A DNA stretch of 64,000 nucleotides from Gammaproteobacteria bacterium. Lineage in GTDB: Bacteria > Pseudomonadota > Gammaproteobacteria > Pseudomonadales > Azotimanducaceae. Positions 38,162 through 48,591 of this stretch are shown here, piece by piece. Location of the stretch: the NCBI GenBank assembly GCA_026707735.1, contig JAPOWH010000029.1, positions 1-64,000 of the forward strand, in the 5' to 3' direction. The notes beneath the pieces were generated by a model. It was not told where the DNA came from and searched no databases. It saw only the letters and a program-made list of their open reading frames with translations. The translations under genes were made by a program, and so were the position numbers. The first letter of the stretch is position 1, and every line of letters starts with the position of its first letter.

Positions 38162-40051
38162 ATGATGGAACATTCCAACGCCCACGACCGTCAGTTGCCA
38201 TGCAAAGAATTGCTCTCTACATTGTCGGGACTAGGTGCAATTGCCGCCATCCTTGTTGTAGTAGCTGGATGTAGCGATAGTAACCGCCAGAGCCTAGAAG
38301 ACGCTTCGGTCTCTGGCTCGACTAGCCGAGAAAAACCAACGACGCTCGACCAATCACGCAGCGTTCAAATGCAGGTCGAATCTCTGAGTGATCTAACTGC
38401 TTTTGACCGTGGATTCGATCGTTCCGTGGCGTTGCACAACCTACTTGCTGATGCAGACGAAAAGCGTTTGGTCAAATTGATCCAGCAGTCAAAGGAAATC
38501 GAACACTACAGTCAGCGTCGTAGTACTCAGAACGCCATTTTCCAACGATTCGCTTCATTGAATCCCAAAGCGGCGCTAACTCATGTAGCCACAATGCCGC
38601 GGTTTGAGCGCGAGACATTGGTGGCAACGACTTTCTCGCAATGGGCGTTAGAGGATCTAGAGGGCGCGACAGAGCATGCGATGTCGTTGGAAGGATTCCG
38701 GAAGCATGCGGCTCTCAGAGGCATTCTCCAATCGAGAGATGACCTATCGGAAGAGCTGCGCCGAGAAATCGCGCGAAAAGTAGGAAATGAACAGCTAGCA
38801 ATCGACTTGATCGCGCAGTCTAATCTAGCAGAGTCCATGGAAAGTCCTGAGCAGGCGTGGAGCACTTTAGTTAACGATGACATCCGCGATGCATCTCAGA
38901 CTGGACTGCTCATCCAAGTTGCAGAAGCGTGGTTCGACAAGAGTGGATTGAGCGTGCTGGACGAGATAAACCGGTCGATAGTTGACTGGCAGACTCGACA
39001 ATCCATTCTTAACGCGATAGTAGAGCAAGTGGTGCAGACAGCTCCGCGAGAAGCCTTTGACTTCGCGAGAGGCATGGAGGACGATGGAAGTCTTCTCTTG
39101 GTTGTAGCTAGAGCGTGGGCCAACCTAGATCCAGAATCGGCACTCGATGCGACTCAGACGGTTGATGCCGGTTTGCTACGCAGGAACTTAGAGTATTCGA
39201 TTGTGCAGGTTTGGGCTAGCACCGACCCTCACTTCATTCTCGAGAATCTTGATCGACTTCCCGAAACTTCGCGAGCTATGGCGCAGAGCCAAGCGATCAT
39301 GGCGATTGCCCGCACATCTCCCGAAGAAGCTGCCCACCTCATGGCAGGAATGGACGACGCCACATCCCGCTATTCTGTCGCGTACACCATATTGTTCAAT
39401 TGGTCTCGAACCGATGTGACTGCCGCATTGGACTGGGTCTTGAACAATAGCGATCTAAAGGACTTGCGAGAGCAATTGCTTCCGATTGTGTTGAATCGCC
39501 TCGCAAGTGTAGACCCAGAATTCGCGATGCAAACGGCCCTGAATCAGCCGATAGGTCGAAACGGCTCGGGCATGGAATACACCGTTTTGAGTTACATTGC
39601 TGCCAATGATCCGCAAAAAGCGCTTGCAATGCTCCCAAGAGTCCGTGAAGGGCAGACAAGCGTATGGGCTCACATCTCCGTCGGTGGAGCACTGGTGCGT
39701 GCTGGGCAGATTGACAGTGCGCTCAAACTTGCGTCCAACTTGGAAGGATCCGACCGAGAAAGGTACTACGGCAATTTGGTTAGCACATGGGCTTCAAACG
39801 ACGCGAAGAGTTTGTACGACAACATTGACCGGTTGCCTACGTCCGATGTCAAGTCAAGCGCCGCTCTCACGCTAATAACTTGGAACAGTTGGCAGAAGAG
39901 TCTCTCGCAGGATCAAGTTGACAGAGCAAAGACCTTTCTTACCAGTGACGACGCTGAGGCCCTTGAACAAGGTGACACACAGCGAACCTTAGGTTACCGA
40001 TTAGGAGTCGAGCACGGCTTCGTATTGCCGGCTCCCGCAGCGAGTCAGTAG
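38162..40051 (+). CDS. Anchored alpha-solenoid repeat protein, paralogue 2 of 6 (lipoprotein form)
   Basis: The product has 629 residues and aligns along its whole length with paralogue 1 (for example RSVALHNLL, AALRGILQSRDDLSEELRREIARKVGNEQLAIDLI, ARTSPEEAAHLMAGM). It differs at the N-terminus: the hydrophobic stretch ends in a lipobox (VVVAGC) followed by SDS, so the mature form is predicted to be lipidated rather than helix-anchored. A longer C-terminal tail ends FVLPAPAASQ. It starts 78 bases after paralogue 1, so the two may share a transcript. Confidence 0.85.
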   Translation: MMEHSNAHDRQLPCKELLSTLSGLGAIAAILVVVAGCSDSNRQSLEDASVSGSTSREKPTTLDQSRSVQMQVESLSDLTAFDRGFDRSVALHNLLADADEKRLVKLIQQSKEIEHYSQRRSTQNAIFQRFASLNPKAALTHVATMPRFERETLVATTFSQWALEDLEGATEHAMSLEGFRKHAALRGILQSRDDLSEELRREIARKVGNEQLAIDLIAQSNLAESMESPEQAWSTLVNDDIRDASQTGLLIQVAEAWFDKSGLSVLDEINRSIVDWQTRQSILNAIVEQVVQTAPREAFDFARGMEDDGSLLLVVARAWANLDPESALDATQTVDAGLLRRNLEYSIVQVWASTDPHFILENLDRLPETSRAMAQSQAIMAIARTSPEEAAHLMAGMDDATSRYSVAYTILFNWSRTDVTAALDWVLNNSDLKDLREQLLPIVLNRLASVDPEFAMQTALNQPIGRNGSGMEYTVLSYIAANDPQKALAMLPRVREGQTSVWAHISVGGALVRAGQIDSALKLASNLEGSDRERYYGNLVSTWASNDAKSLYDNIDRLPTSDVKSSAALTLITWNSWQKSLSQDQVDRAKTFLTSDDAEALEQGDTQRTLGYRLGVEHGFVLPAPAASQ

Positions 40052-40296
40052 TAGCCGCTCCGCAATCACTATTCAAACTGCGCATCGGCACGATAGTCTC
40101 AAGCAGGCTTGTTGCCCGTCGATGCAAGAGTGTATTTGAGCTTCTACATTCGTTAGGCAGCGGGCATTTCGTGCAGACATGGCGAGCCCAGGCAACACGG
40201 TCAAATGCATCAAGTTCTCCCAACCGCATTTCGCCGTGGTGGTGACGGGTGTAGAAACCACGAGACTAGGGACTTGCTGAAATCAAACGTACTCAC

Positions 40297-42096
40297 ATGG
40301 TCGACCTAAACACACTTAAATTCATTGCCATTGGATTTCTAGTAGGAGTACTGGCAACAATTGCAACTCTTCTCGGCGTGTCTGTCCTCAACTTGCCAGG
40401 GTTGTCTCAATCACCGAGATCTGATGTTCAAGCTGACTCGTCCAAAACTCCATACGGCGCAGCGGACTCCAAACTCACATCTAACACCTCGCAATTCGCT
40501 ACGCTTGACCACCTGCATGGGTTGACGGAAATCAAGAGCAACTTCCTGCGGGTGGCCACATTCCATGCCACGCTAGCAAGTGCCGATGAAGAGCAATTGG
40601 TCCGATTCATCGCACAGTCAAAACGTGTCTCTAATCCCTCACAACGGCAATGGATACAAGAGGCCATATTTTCGAGACTCACAAATCTCGATCCGAACAC
40701 GGCATTGGTCCAAGTCGAACAAATGCCCCATGCTTCCGCAATCGACCTCATGGAAACCATATTTGCAGAGTGGTCGCTTAACGATTTGCCCAGCGCTATC
40801 GATCACATAGAGAAATTAGAGGGCACGATGCGGCTGGCGGCAATGCGTGGATTACTTCTCACTCGTGATGACCTGTCCGAACAGGGTCGGCAAAATCTAG
40901 CAAAACGCCTAGGAAACGAGCTGTTGGCAGTCGACTTGAGCCAAGACTCGAAACTGACTCTTGCTCTCGATGATCCGAAGAAGGCTTGGCAGACAACTAT
41001 GGAAGATGCCCGTGCCAACATTTCTCAAGTTGACGACTTGATTCGTATCGCACATGCGTGGGTTGACAAGAGTGGGCTCTCGGCAATCGATCAAATCAGC
41101 GAATCGTTGACGTCATGGGAGATCCGTTCCACGGTTTTTAGCTCGATTCTTCACCGAATAGCACAAACAAATCCTGAAGAAGCTTTTCTACATGCGCTCA
41201 AATTTGAGGGAGATCACAACAACTACCTGCTCTCCATCCTGACACAAGAATGGGCAACTACCGACCCCGACGCTGCTATGTCAGCAATTGACGGCGTTGA
41301 ATCTCCAGTCTTGCGCAGCTACTTGTACGATTCCGTGGTAAGGGGATGGGCTGAGAGAAATCCTCAGGGAGTTCTGCAAGACTTAGGTTCGCTTCCCGAG
41401 AACTTCCAGGTACTAGCTCGAGAAGTCGCAATCCAGACTATTGCCAAAACCGAACCGAAAGAGGCAGCTCAACTAATTCCAAGTGTGGAGAACGAGAGCA
41501 GCCGCGCCGTGGTCGCGTTTTCGGTAGCGTCCAATTGGGCAAAACTAAACGCGCACGAGGCATTGGATTGGGTAATAAATGATCCTGAAGTCCGATCGAT
41601 GCGCAGAAATCTACTCGGTACGGTTCTTGAGGAACTTACTGAATTAGATCCACAGCTCGCACTCTCGACCGCTCTGGAGCAGCCTATAGAGACTGATCAG
41701 ATTGGTATGGAATCCCGAGTAATTACAAGGTTAGCGTGGACAGATGTTGAGAAAGCACTCGAATTGTTGCCAAGAGTTCGTGCAGGTCAAACCAAAATTC
41801 TTGCCTATGCTTCCGTTGGAGGCGCTTTGGTCCAAAATGGCAAGGCGCTTGAAGCGTTGGAAATGGCGAATCAGTTGCCCGAGAACCAACGAAATCGTTA
41901 CTACGAAACTGTCGCGAATTCGTGGGCGCGTCACGACCCCGTTGATCTACTGAGCAACATCGAAAAGCTCCCCACCCCTGAGATTCGCTCACACGCTGCG
42001 AGGTTTCTGGTCGATTCCAACACGTGGCATCGCGTCCTTACTGATGATCAGGTCAAACACGCCAAGACATTTCTACCAGACGAACAGTTACGCTAA
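40297..42096 (+). CDS. Anchored alpha-solenoid repeat protein, paralogue 3 of 6
   Basis: The product has 599 residues, the shortest copy. It has an N-terminal transmembrane anchor (FIAIGFLVGVLATIATLLGV), a short linker, then the repeat array (EWATTDPDAAMSAI, NWAKLNAHEALDWVI, LTELDPQLALSTALEQP) and the conserved end LTDDQVKHAKTFLPDEQ. It shares RDDLSEQGRQNLAKRLGNE and SNPSQRQWIQEAIF with copies 1 and 2, which places it in the same subgroup. The 245-base gap before it shows no other gene. Confidence 0.85.
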   Translation: MVDLNTLKFIAIGFLVGVLATIATLLGVSVLNLPGLSQSPRSDVQADSSKTPYGAADSKLTSNTSQFATLDHLHGLTEIKSNFLRVATFHATLASADEEQLVRFIAQSKRVSNPSQRQWIQEAIFSRLTNLDPNTALVQVEQMPHASAIDLMETIFAEWSLNDLPSAIDHIEKLEGTMRLAAMRGLLLTRDDLSEQGRQNLAKRLGNELLAVDLSQDSKLTLALDDPKKAWQTTMEDARANISQVDDLIRIAHAWVDKSGLSAIDQISESLTSWEIRSTVFSSILHRIAQTNPEEAFLHALKFEGDHNNYLLSILTQEWATTDPDAAMSAIDGVESPVLRSYLYDSVVRGWAERNPQGVLQDLGSLPENFQVLAREVAIQTIAKTEPKEAAQLIPSVENESSRAVVAFSVASNWAKLNAHEALDWVINDPEVRSMRRNLLGTVLEELTELDPQLALSTALEQPIETDQIGMESRVITRLAWTDVEKALELLPRVRAGQTKILAYASVGGALVQNGKALEALEMANQLPENQRNRYYETVANSWARHDPVDLLSNIEKLPTPEIRSHAARFLVDSNTWHRVLTDDQVKHAKTFLPDEQLR

Positions 42097-42228
42097 CAGC
42101 AAGGATTCGAAACGTGGGAATTTGGAAGATATCATTTGAATGCTCTAGCCGATTGCCAAGTGTCGCTGAATTGACCACACAATCTTAGTGGAATTCCCTG
42201 TAGTCACAACCTCCCAATACTTGAATCC

Positions 42229-44052
42229 ATGAAGTTTGCTAGATCACGAATTGTCTCTCTAGCATCGCTCTCGTTCGCATTCTTCCTTGGCATAGGCGTG
42301 GGTGCACTCGTTTCTTGGCTATTGGGTTCCTATGGGACCCAAGATCTCCCGACAAATGTGGATGCCGCAATCCCCATTAACAGCACCGATTCCCAGGCTC
42401 GAAAGGAAAACTCGGTGGCTACAGCTGCTATTGCTTCCCACTTGAATAGTCTCACGGTTAGGAGTCTTGAGGAACTAAAGCAAATTGAAAGCCCATACGA
42501 CCGCAGCTTGGCACTGCGCAACACTTTGGTCGGTTTGGACATAGAACAATCGCTGAATCTCCTGGACAAGTCCTTAAACCTACCGGTTGGCAGCTCTCGA
42601 GATGAAATGCAATCCGCAATAATCCAGCGACTTGCACAAGTAAGCCCTAAGACAGCCCTATCACGTGCCCTCGAATTGAATGCACGGATTTCAAACCAGC
42701 TTGTTTCACGCGTTTACGTTGAGTGGGCACACTCCGATTTGAATGGAGCGGTCTTGGCTGCACTTCCACTTGATCAGAAATCTAAGGAATCTGCCTTAAA
42801 CGCTATTCTGAATGAGAGAACTGATCTCCCCGCTGAGGCCCTGCGAGCGATTGCGCGCGACCTAGGCAACGAACAGATGGCAATCAGGCTCATTGCACAG
42901 CGTGAAATCGAAGACGCACTCACGAAACCCGAGGAGAAATGGGACGAACTAGTTGCCAAGTTCCAGGACGATAGTCAAAATTCTTGGGATCTTGCTCGCG
43001 TGGCGAAAAGCTGGGTCAAGACGAACGGATTGAGCGCGTTGGATCAGATCGCAACCGCAATTACAAATTTGCAGACAAGGGCCGAAGTCTTGCGAAGTGT
43101 GCTTAGATCAGTTGCCGAGACAGATCCACTTGCTGCATTTGAGTACGCATTGAACTCTGAAAATGATCCATCTGATTCTATTGTCTTTAGTGTTACGTCG
43201 GTATGGGCTCAGTCTGATCCACGAGCAGCTTTGGCTGCCGTGTCCGCTATAGACGATAACTCACGGCGTCACCAGTTGGAAGAGTCCATTGTCCTATTGT
43301 GGGCGACTGAAGAACCAATTGAGGTTTTGGATGGTATTGGGTCACTTCCGGCGACACATCAAGTTTTGGCAACAGTCGAAGCGGTCAGTGCTATAGCTTG
43401 GATCTCGCCCCAAAATGCGTCTATGAAAGTGACTGAATTGACACCAGGAGCGGCAAAGGCGAGGGCTGCATCCATGGTTGTGGCGGTGTGGTCGCTAGAA
43501 GACCCGAAGAAAGCTCTGGACTGGATTCTCAACGAGCCTTCTGTGGAGGACTTACGAACGCAATTGCTTGCGACGAATATTCCCGAGCTCGTTAAGGTTG
43601 ACCCAGAACTTGCTATGTCCACAGCGCTTGCGCTGCCGCTCGCTGACGGAGAGAAAATTGAATCCCTCGTTATTCATGCACTTGCCGTCAACGACGTGGA
43701 TTCGACAATCAAGTTCCTACCTCAGCTGCGCACTGAAGGTTCCCGATCGCTTGCGTACCAAAGCATTGGTCAATCCTTGGTAAACACGGGCAGATTTGAG
43801 GAAGTCGTTAGTTTCGCCTACGAAGAGGTTCCGGATGCTCACCTAGCGGATTACTTTAGCTCCATCGTCGATTCTTGGGCACGGCAGGATTCCGTAGAGT
43901 TGCTCAGATCGATGGATCGATTACCCTCTGGATCAATCAGATCAAAAGCGGCGTCAGCTATCCTGAGCCAGGAACGATCGTCATTGACTGCCAATCAACT
44001 TGAACGAACAAGGCAGTTTCTCACGGCACAGGACGCCAATTCGCATGAGTAA
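42229..44052 (+). CDS. Anchored alpha-solenoid repeat protein, paralogue 4 of 6
   Basis: The product has 607 residues. The anchor helix is LSFAFFLGIGVGALVSWLLG. After the linker the second-subgroup signature begins: LEELKQIESPYDRSLALRNTL, IIQRLAQVSPKTALSRALEL. The repeat array shows VWAQSDPRAALAAV, VWSLEDPKKALDWIL and LVKVDPELAMSTALALP. The end is LTANQLERTRQFLTAQDA. It is nearer in sequence to copies 5 and 6 than to 1-3. Confidence 0.85.
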   Translation: MKFARSRIVSLASLSFAFFLGIGVGALVSWLLGSYGTQDLPTNVDAAIPINSTDSQARKENSVATAAIASHLNSLTVRSLEELKQIESPYDRSLALRNTLVGLDIEQSLNLLDKSLNLPVGSSRDEMQSAIIQRLAQVSPKTALSRALELNARISNQLVSRVYVEWAHSDLNGAVLAALPLDQKSKESALNAILNERTDLPAEALRAIARDLGNEQMAIRLIAQREIEDALTKPEEKWDELVAKFQDDSQNSWDLARVAKSWVKTNGLSALDQIATAITNLQTRAEVLRSVLRSVAETDPLAAFEYALNSENDPSDSIVFSVTSVWAQSDPRAALAAVSAIDDNSRRHQLEESIVLLWATEEPIEVLDGIGSLPATHQVLATVEAVSAIAWISPQNASMKVTELTPGAAKARAASMVVAVWSLEDPKKALDWILNEPSVEDLRTQLLATNIPELVKVDPELAMSTALALPLADGEKIESLVIHALAVNDVDSTIKFLPQLRTEGSRSLAYQSIGQSLVNTGRFEEVVSFAYEEVPDAHLADYFSSIVDSWARQDSVELLRSMDRLPSGSIRSKAASAILSQERSSLTANQLERTRQFLTAQDANSHE

Positions 44053-44368
44053 TAAAACTAGGAAAGAGTCAAGGATTTCTTGATCGAGCTAAGTCTCTAT
44101 GAGGATCTGTCTCCAAACATCAAAACGAACAAGTATCGATTTCATAAATAATTGATTTATCGTACTAAATCCTGTGTATTGCAGTTGCTCATCCAACTAA
44201 AGCAACGGTTCCACCACACACTCGGTTATTCAATAACAGTAGATTGAGTCTAACTGATCCTCTAAGTTTGTTTCACACTCTGAAATGCGACAATTTAGCT
44301 GTGCATTTGACCAATCAAGCTGAGAGGCATAGCATCTTGCTAATCTGCTTCCGCTACCGGTACAGCCC
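44053..44368. other. AT-rich intergenic stretch between paralogues 4 and 5
   Basis: These 316 bases have no coding frame that I can support. They are clearly AT-richer than the genes around, so a promoter for copies 5-6 is plausible. No clear terminator hairpin is found. Confidence 0.4.
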
Positions 44369-46240
44369 ATGACATCTTTCACATCGCGAAGGAAACGCTA
44401 TGCGCTGCCAGCTCTTACCTTTCTACTTGGCATTGGATTCTCTTGTGCCGTCTATTGGTTACTTCTAGCTCCAAACAAGAGCAACCAGCTCCAAGAAGCA
44501 ATCACCGAAATCCCTAGCAAATACGACACTTCCAAAACCCAAGATCAACACGCGTCCGCGCAGGCATTGGGCCCAGACCAAAGTTCTAGCGCGACACCTA
44601 CAAGTCTAATTGACATCGAACAAATCAACAGCCCGTTTGATCGGAGCTTAGCGCTGCGAGACCTGCTCGCCAACACCGATGAGGAAGGTGCATTTGACCT
44701 ATTTACCCAATCCTTGAGCCTACCTAGCCATCCTGGCAGTCGCGAACTACAGACTGCAATCATTCAGAGACTGGCACAAATCAATCCTTCACGGGCACTA
44801 ACTCATGCCACTAAGTTGGACAAACGTGAACCATTTTTGTCCGCACAATTCGTTCCCAACGTCTATAAAGAGTGGGCTCAGTCAAATTTGAACGAAGCCA
44901 TTACAAGCGCGAAATCATTGGAGGAAAGCACAAGGAGGTCCGCTTCTGAAGCGATTCTGCAGGAACGAATCGATCTACCCGAAGAGAGGCTTCGTGAAAT
45001 CGCTCGAGATCTTGGCGATGAACAGATAGCGGTTGCACTCATCAGACAGCTTGAGGTCAACAAAGCTATTGAGAATCCGGAAAGAAATTGGAGCGGACTC
45101 GTATCCAGTCTGCAAGACGACGTGCAAAACTCGTGGAATATTTCTCGAGTTGCTATTTCTTGGATTGAGGAGAGCGGTTTTGGCGTCATGGATCAAATTG
45201 TTTCATCGCTAACAAACTCACAGACCAAGCTACAAGTAGTGCGAAACGTCCTCAATTCCATAGCCGAAACCGATCCTGCCACGGCATTTGAGTATGCATT
45301 GACTATTGAGGACGATCTCTACAACCTGACCCTTACGGGCGTTGCAGACACATGGGCTCGGTCGGATCCAAGAGCCGCGCTGGCTTCGGCTTCGCAGGTT
45401 GAGCAGTCAACACTGCGCAACCAAATACAGGATTCAATTATTCGTACATGGTCTCATGCAGAACCCCGTGGAATCTTGAAGAGCGCAGGCGAGTTACCTG
45501 AGAGACTAAGTGCGTTAGCCACACGATCCGCAATCTGGTCCATTGCATGGACCTCGCCTAGAGACGCTGCCGAGCTTGTATCCGAGCTGGAAGCAGGACA
45601 GGAAAAGACACAGATTGCAACGAACGTAGCGATTACTTGGGCAAGAGGAGACGTTAGAGCTGCGCTGGATTGGATTCAAACGGAACCTTCAAATTCAGAT
45701 ATTCAGCCTCAATTGCTTGAGTCAATCATGGGTAGGCTTGCGCCGGTTGATCCAGAGCTAGCCATGGAAATCGCACTGGAACAGTCAATAGCCGACGGCG
45801 GGACGGGAATGGAGTTGCAAGTTGTGAGTGCATTGGCGATGGAGGACGTCGAAAAAGCTCTGGAACTCCTTCCTCAAACACGGAAGGGTCAAACCAGGTT
45901 GCGGGCATATCAAAATGTAGGTCGCGCTCTGGCACGAAATAACAATATTGATCAGGCACTTGAACTGCTTCAACAAGTATCCGATCCCGAGAAGTCCTCG
46001 GTCTTTTTGCCAATAGCTGCAGCGTGGGCAAGAACGGATTCTGAAGGACTACTCGATTCCATTGACCGTCTCTCCTCGCAAGAGCTAAAGTCGAAGGCGG
46101 CAATGGCAATAGTGCTCTCCAACCGCGAATGGCAAAAGGTGCTAAGCGACGAACGGATTGAAGAGGCACGCAAGTTCCTTGAAGAAGGCGACCGGCAACT
46201 GCTTGAGGAAGGGGAAGCCAGTACTTTTCAATGGTGGTAG
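44369..46240 (+). CDS. Anchored alpha-solenoid repeat protein, paralogue 5 of 6
   Basis: The product has 623 residues with a basic N-terminus (TSRRKRY) before the anchor ALTFLLGIGFSCAVYWLLLAP, predicting N-in/C-out topology. The array includes TWARSDPRAALASA, TWSHAEPRGILKSA, TWARGDVRAALDWI and LAPVDPELAMEIALEQS. The end is LSDERIEEARKFLEEGDRQLLEEGE. It shares the AVYWLL anchor with copy 6 and SPFDRSLALRDLL with copy 4. Confidence 0.85.
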   Translation: MTSFTSRRKRYALPALTFLLGIGFSCAVYWLLLAPNKSNQLQEAITEIPSKYDTSKTQDQHASAQALGPDQSSSATPTSLIDIEQINSPFDRSLALRDLLANTDEEGAFDLFTQSLSLPSHPGSRELQTAIIQRLAQINPSRALTHATKLDKREPFLSAQFVPNVYKEWAQSNLNEAITSAKSLEESTRRSASEAILQERIDLPEERLREIARDLGDEQIAVALIRQLEVNKAIENPERNWSGLVSSLQDDVQNSWNISRVAISWIEESGFGVMDQIVSSLTNSQTKLQVVRNVLNSIAETDPATAFEYALTIEDDLYNLTLTGVADTWARSDPRAALASASQVEQSTLRNQIQDSIIRTWSHAEPRGILKSAGELPERLSALATRSAIWSIAWTSPRDAAELVSELEAGQEKTQIATNVAITWARGDVRAALDWIQTEPSNSDIQPQLLESIMGRLAPVDPELAMEIALEQSIADGGTGMELQVVSALAMEDVEKALELLPQTRKGQTRLRAYQNVGRALARNNNIDQALELLQQVSDPEKSSVFLPIAAAWARTDSEGLLDSIDRLSSQELKSKAAMAIVLSNREWQKVLSDERIEEARKFLEEGDRQLLEEGEASTFQWW

Positions 46241-46489
46241 GATTCTCTCGATTGTGCGAGCCGTACACGCGAGAAGACAATCCCGATCCAACCTACCCTT
46301 CTGCGACGAATTTTGGGCTTGTCTAACCCAATTCGCCGAATGTGCCCCGTTCATTCGTAGCACCACCAATTCGAATTGATGGACATTCGGGAGCTCAAAC
46401 AAACCGTCTAATCGTTTGCATGTTGTTGGCATGTTGACCCCAATTGCTCTTACAAATACCATGCCACTAACCCCTACTCGTCCAAATTC

Positions 46490-48376
46490 ATGAAATCAAC
46501 TAGATCGCAAGGTACTTTTGTTGCACTTCTAACACTCGCGTTCGTACTTGGAATTTGTACTGCTAGCGCTGTGTATTGGCTACTCGTTGCACCTGCCAGA
46601 AGCGACGATATGGCAGCTGCCACCGAACCAAGTTCAGTGGAAGAAGAAACGGAGCCCAAACCCATAGAGCAAATTGACCACGACGTGACTTCTAGCTCGA
46701 GTCAGACCGCAATGAAGACGGTGCGAAATCTAGATGAACTTCAAGAAATTAAGAGTGCGTTTGAGCGTAGCGTTGCACTTCGCAATCTGCTACTTGAATC
46801 AAATGAAGCGCAGGTAGTTGAACTATTGGCACAATCGGAAGACCGTGCGCAAACCAACTATCGATTCGGGATGCAGGTGGTTGTCGTTCAGCGACTGGCA
46901 CAACTCAATCCCAAGCGAGCGCTGTCACGTGTGTTGAGAATGGATCCGCAGGAGTACAACGTTTGGCAGTTCATAACAAGTGTGTTTGAGGAGTGGGCGC
47001 ATTCAGATTTGGATGAAGCGGTTCTACAGGCCAGAACAATCGATGAAAACTGGAAGGAAGTGGCATTGCAGGCGATAGTCCAAGAACGAATGGACCTCTC
47101 TGAAGAGATTCTACTTGCCATCGCGCGAGACCTTGGATATGAACAGGTTGCAGTTGGAGCCATAACAGGGCGAAAAATCGAAGACGCACTGGAGGACGAT
47201 CCTGAAAGAGCCTGGAACGAACTGGCCATCGATCTACAAAACGACCGCCAGCACATGAGGAACATTGCTCGAGTGGCAACTGCGTGGGTTGAACAAGACG
47301 GAACGGGGGTATTGGACCAAATAAATCAATCGTTAACCAACAACGATACTAAGAGGTATGTACTTCGCAACGTCTTGAGCAACGTTGCCCGTTCCGACCC
47401 GGCCGGCGCGTTTAGATTCGCGGTAACTGTCGATAACGACCAATACAGTCACATCGCCTCTGGAGTGATAGATACATGGGCCCAAACTGATCCTCAAGCT
47501 GCCCTTGCAGCGGCATCCGAAGTGGAGAGACGGACTTTGAGAAGGCAGTTGGAGGAGTCAGTTGTTAGAGCCTGGGGTTACTCGAAGCCCAGAGAGGTCC
47601 TAGACAACATCGATGTCCTACCCGCGCATCTTCAACCAACAGCGATATCGACAGCAATGAGCCACGTAGCTAGAAATTCTCCGGAGGAGGCCGCGGCACT
47701 GGTTGTCGGGATGAATAGTGGAAATACAAGAACCGCAGCCGCGATCGCTGTAGTCGGCGCTTGGGTAAATGGTGACCATGAGGCTGCCCTTGAATGGATC
47801 CTAAACGAGCCTACGAATAAGGAGATAAAGACTCAGCTTCTGCAAGGAATCTTGTGGCAACTTGTGAGAATTGACCCTCAACTTGCAATGGATACCGCGG
47901 TCGCGCAACCTATCGAACAGGATGATGCAAGGCGGACTGGAATGGCGTTGGAAGTGACCGTCATTTCATCTCTAGCCTATTCTGATTTAGACAAAGCTAT
48001 CGAGTTGCTTCCTCAAGTAAGGAAGGGTCCTTACAGACTGCAGGCTTACCAAATGGTGAGTGGAGCCATGATTCGCGATGGAGATGTTGACGAAGCACTC
48101 AACTTGGCCCAACAGCTCGCCGAATCCGACAGAGAGAGTTTCTATATGTCATTGGCCACGGCTTGGGCTGGAACCGATCCCGAAGGGCTGCTCAATTCGA
48201 TGAATCGACTGCCTTCCAAGGGCGTTAAGTCGAGAGCTGCGATGATGCTTCTGTCGTTCAACCGACACCAAGAAAACTTGACTGAAGAGCAAGTCGAGAA
48301 CGCCAAGAAACATCTCACCGACGAAGACGCAAAAGCACTTGAGGAGGGAGGAGAAAACGTATATTACGGCTGGTGA
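46490..48376 (+). CDS. Anchored alpha-solenoid repeat protein, paralogue 6 of 6
   Basis: The product has 628 residues. The anchor is LTLAFVLGICTASAVYWLLVAP, followed by an acidic linker (SVEEETEPKPIEQID). The array includes TWAQTDPQAALAAA, AWGYSKPREVLDNI, AWVNGDHEAALEWIL and LVRIDPQLAMDTAVAQP. The family end is LTEEQVENAKKHLTDEDAKALEEG. It is the last copy, about 215 bases before the 1,400-residue membrane protein gene on the same strand. Confidence 0.85.
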   Translation: MKSTRSQGTFVALLTLAFVLGICTASAVYWLLVAPARSDDMAAATEPSSVEEETEPKPIEQIDHDVTSSSSQTAMKTVRNLDELQEIKSAFERSVALRNLLLESNEAQVVELLAQSEDRAQTNYRFGMQVVVVQRLAQLNPKRALSRVLRMDPQEYNVWQFITSVFEEWAHSDLDEAVLQARTIDENWKEVALQAIVQERMDLSEEILLAIARDLGYEQVAVGAITGRKIEDALEDDPERAWNELAIDLQNDRQHMRNIARVATAWVEQDGTGVLDQINQSLTNNDTKRYVLRNVLSNVARSDPAGAFRFAVTVDNDQYSHIASGVIDTWAQTDPQAALAAASEVERRTLRRQLEESVVRAWGYSKPREVLDNIDVLPAHLQPTAISTAMSHVARNSPEEAAALVVGMNSGNTRTAAAIAVVGAWVNGDHEAALEWILNEPTNKEIKTQLLQGILWQLVRIDPQLAMDTAVAQPIEQDDARRTGMALEVTVISSLAYSDLDKAIELLPQVRKGPYRLQAYQMVSGAMIRDGDVDEALNLAQQLAESDRESFYMSLATAWAGTDPEGLLNSMNRLPSKGVKSRAAMMLLSFNRHQENLTEEQVENAKKHLTDEDAKALEEGGENVYYGW

Positions 48377-48591
48377 TTGAGTATGGCACCTAAACGTACT
48401 AGGTGGCATTCTCACACGGTTTTGCGACACATCCAATGTATGGCGCATCATTAGTAATAGGTAGGTCAAGCACAGCGTAAGTAACCGTTCAAGTGCAGGA
48501 ATCCACCTCGGTATACAGTCTGCAAAGAACGCTTGAAGTTGCGCAACAATTTGTGATGCAAAGCAAACTAAAGCGCGTTTGGAGGACCAAA

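Noticed and set aside
45726-46280. 184-codon frame antisense to solenoid paralogue 5
   Set aside because: It lies entirely opposite a well-supported gene and reads as its shadow; no recognisable motif.
36197-48376. Array considered as a CRISPR or DNA repeat array
   Set aside because: The repetition is at protein level between whole genes; no short identical DNA repeats with spacers are seen.
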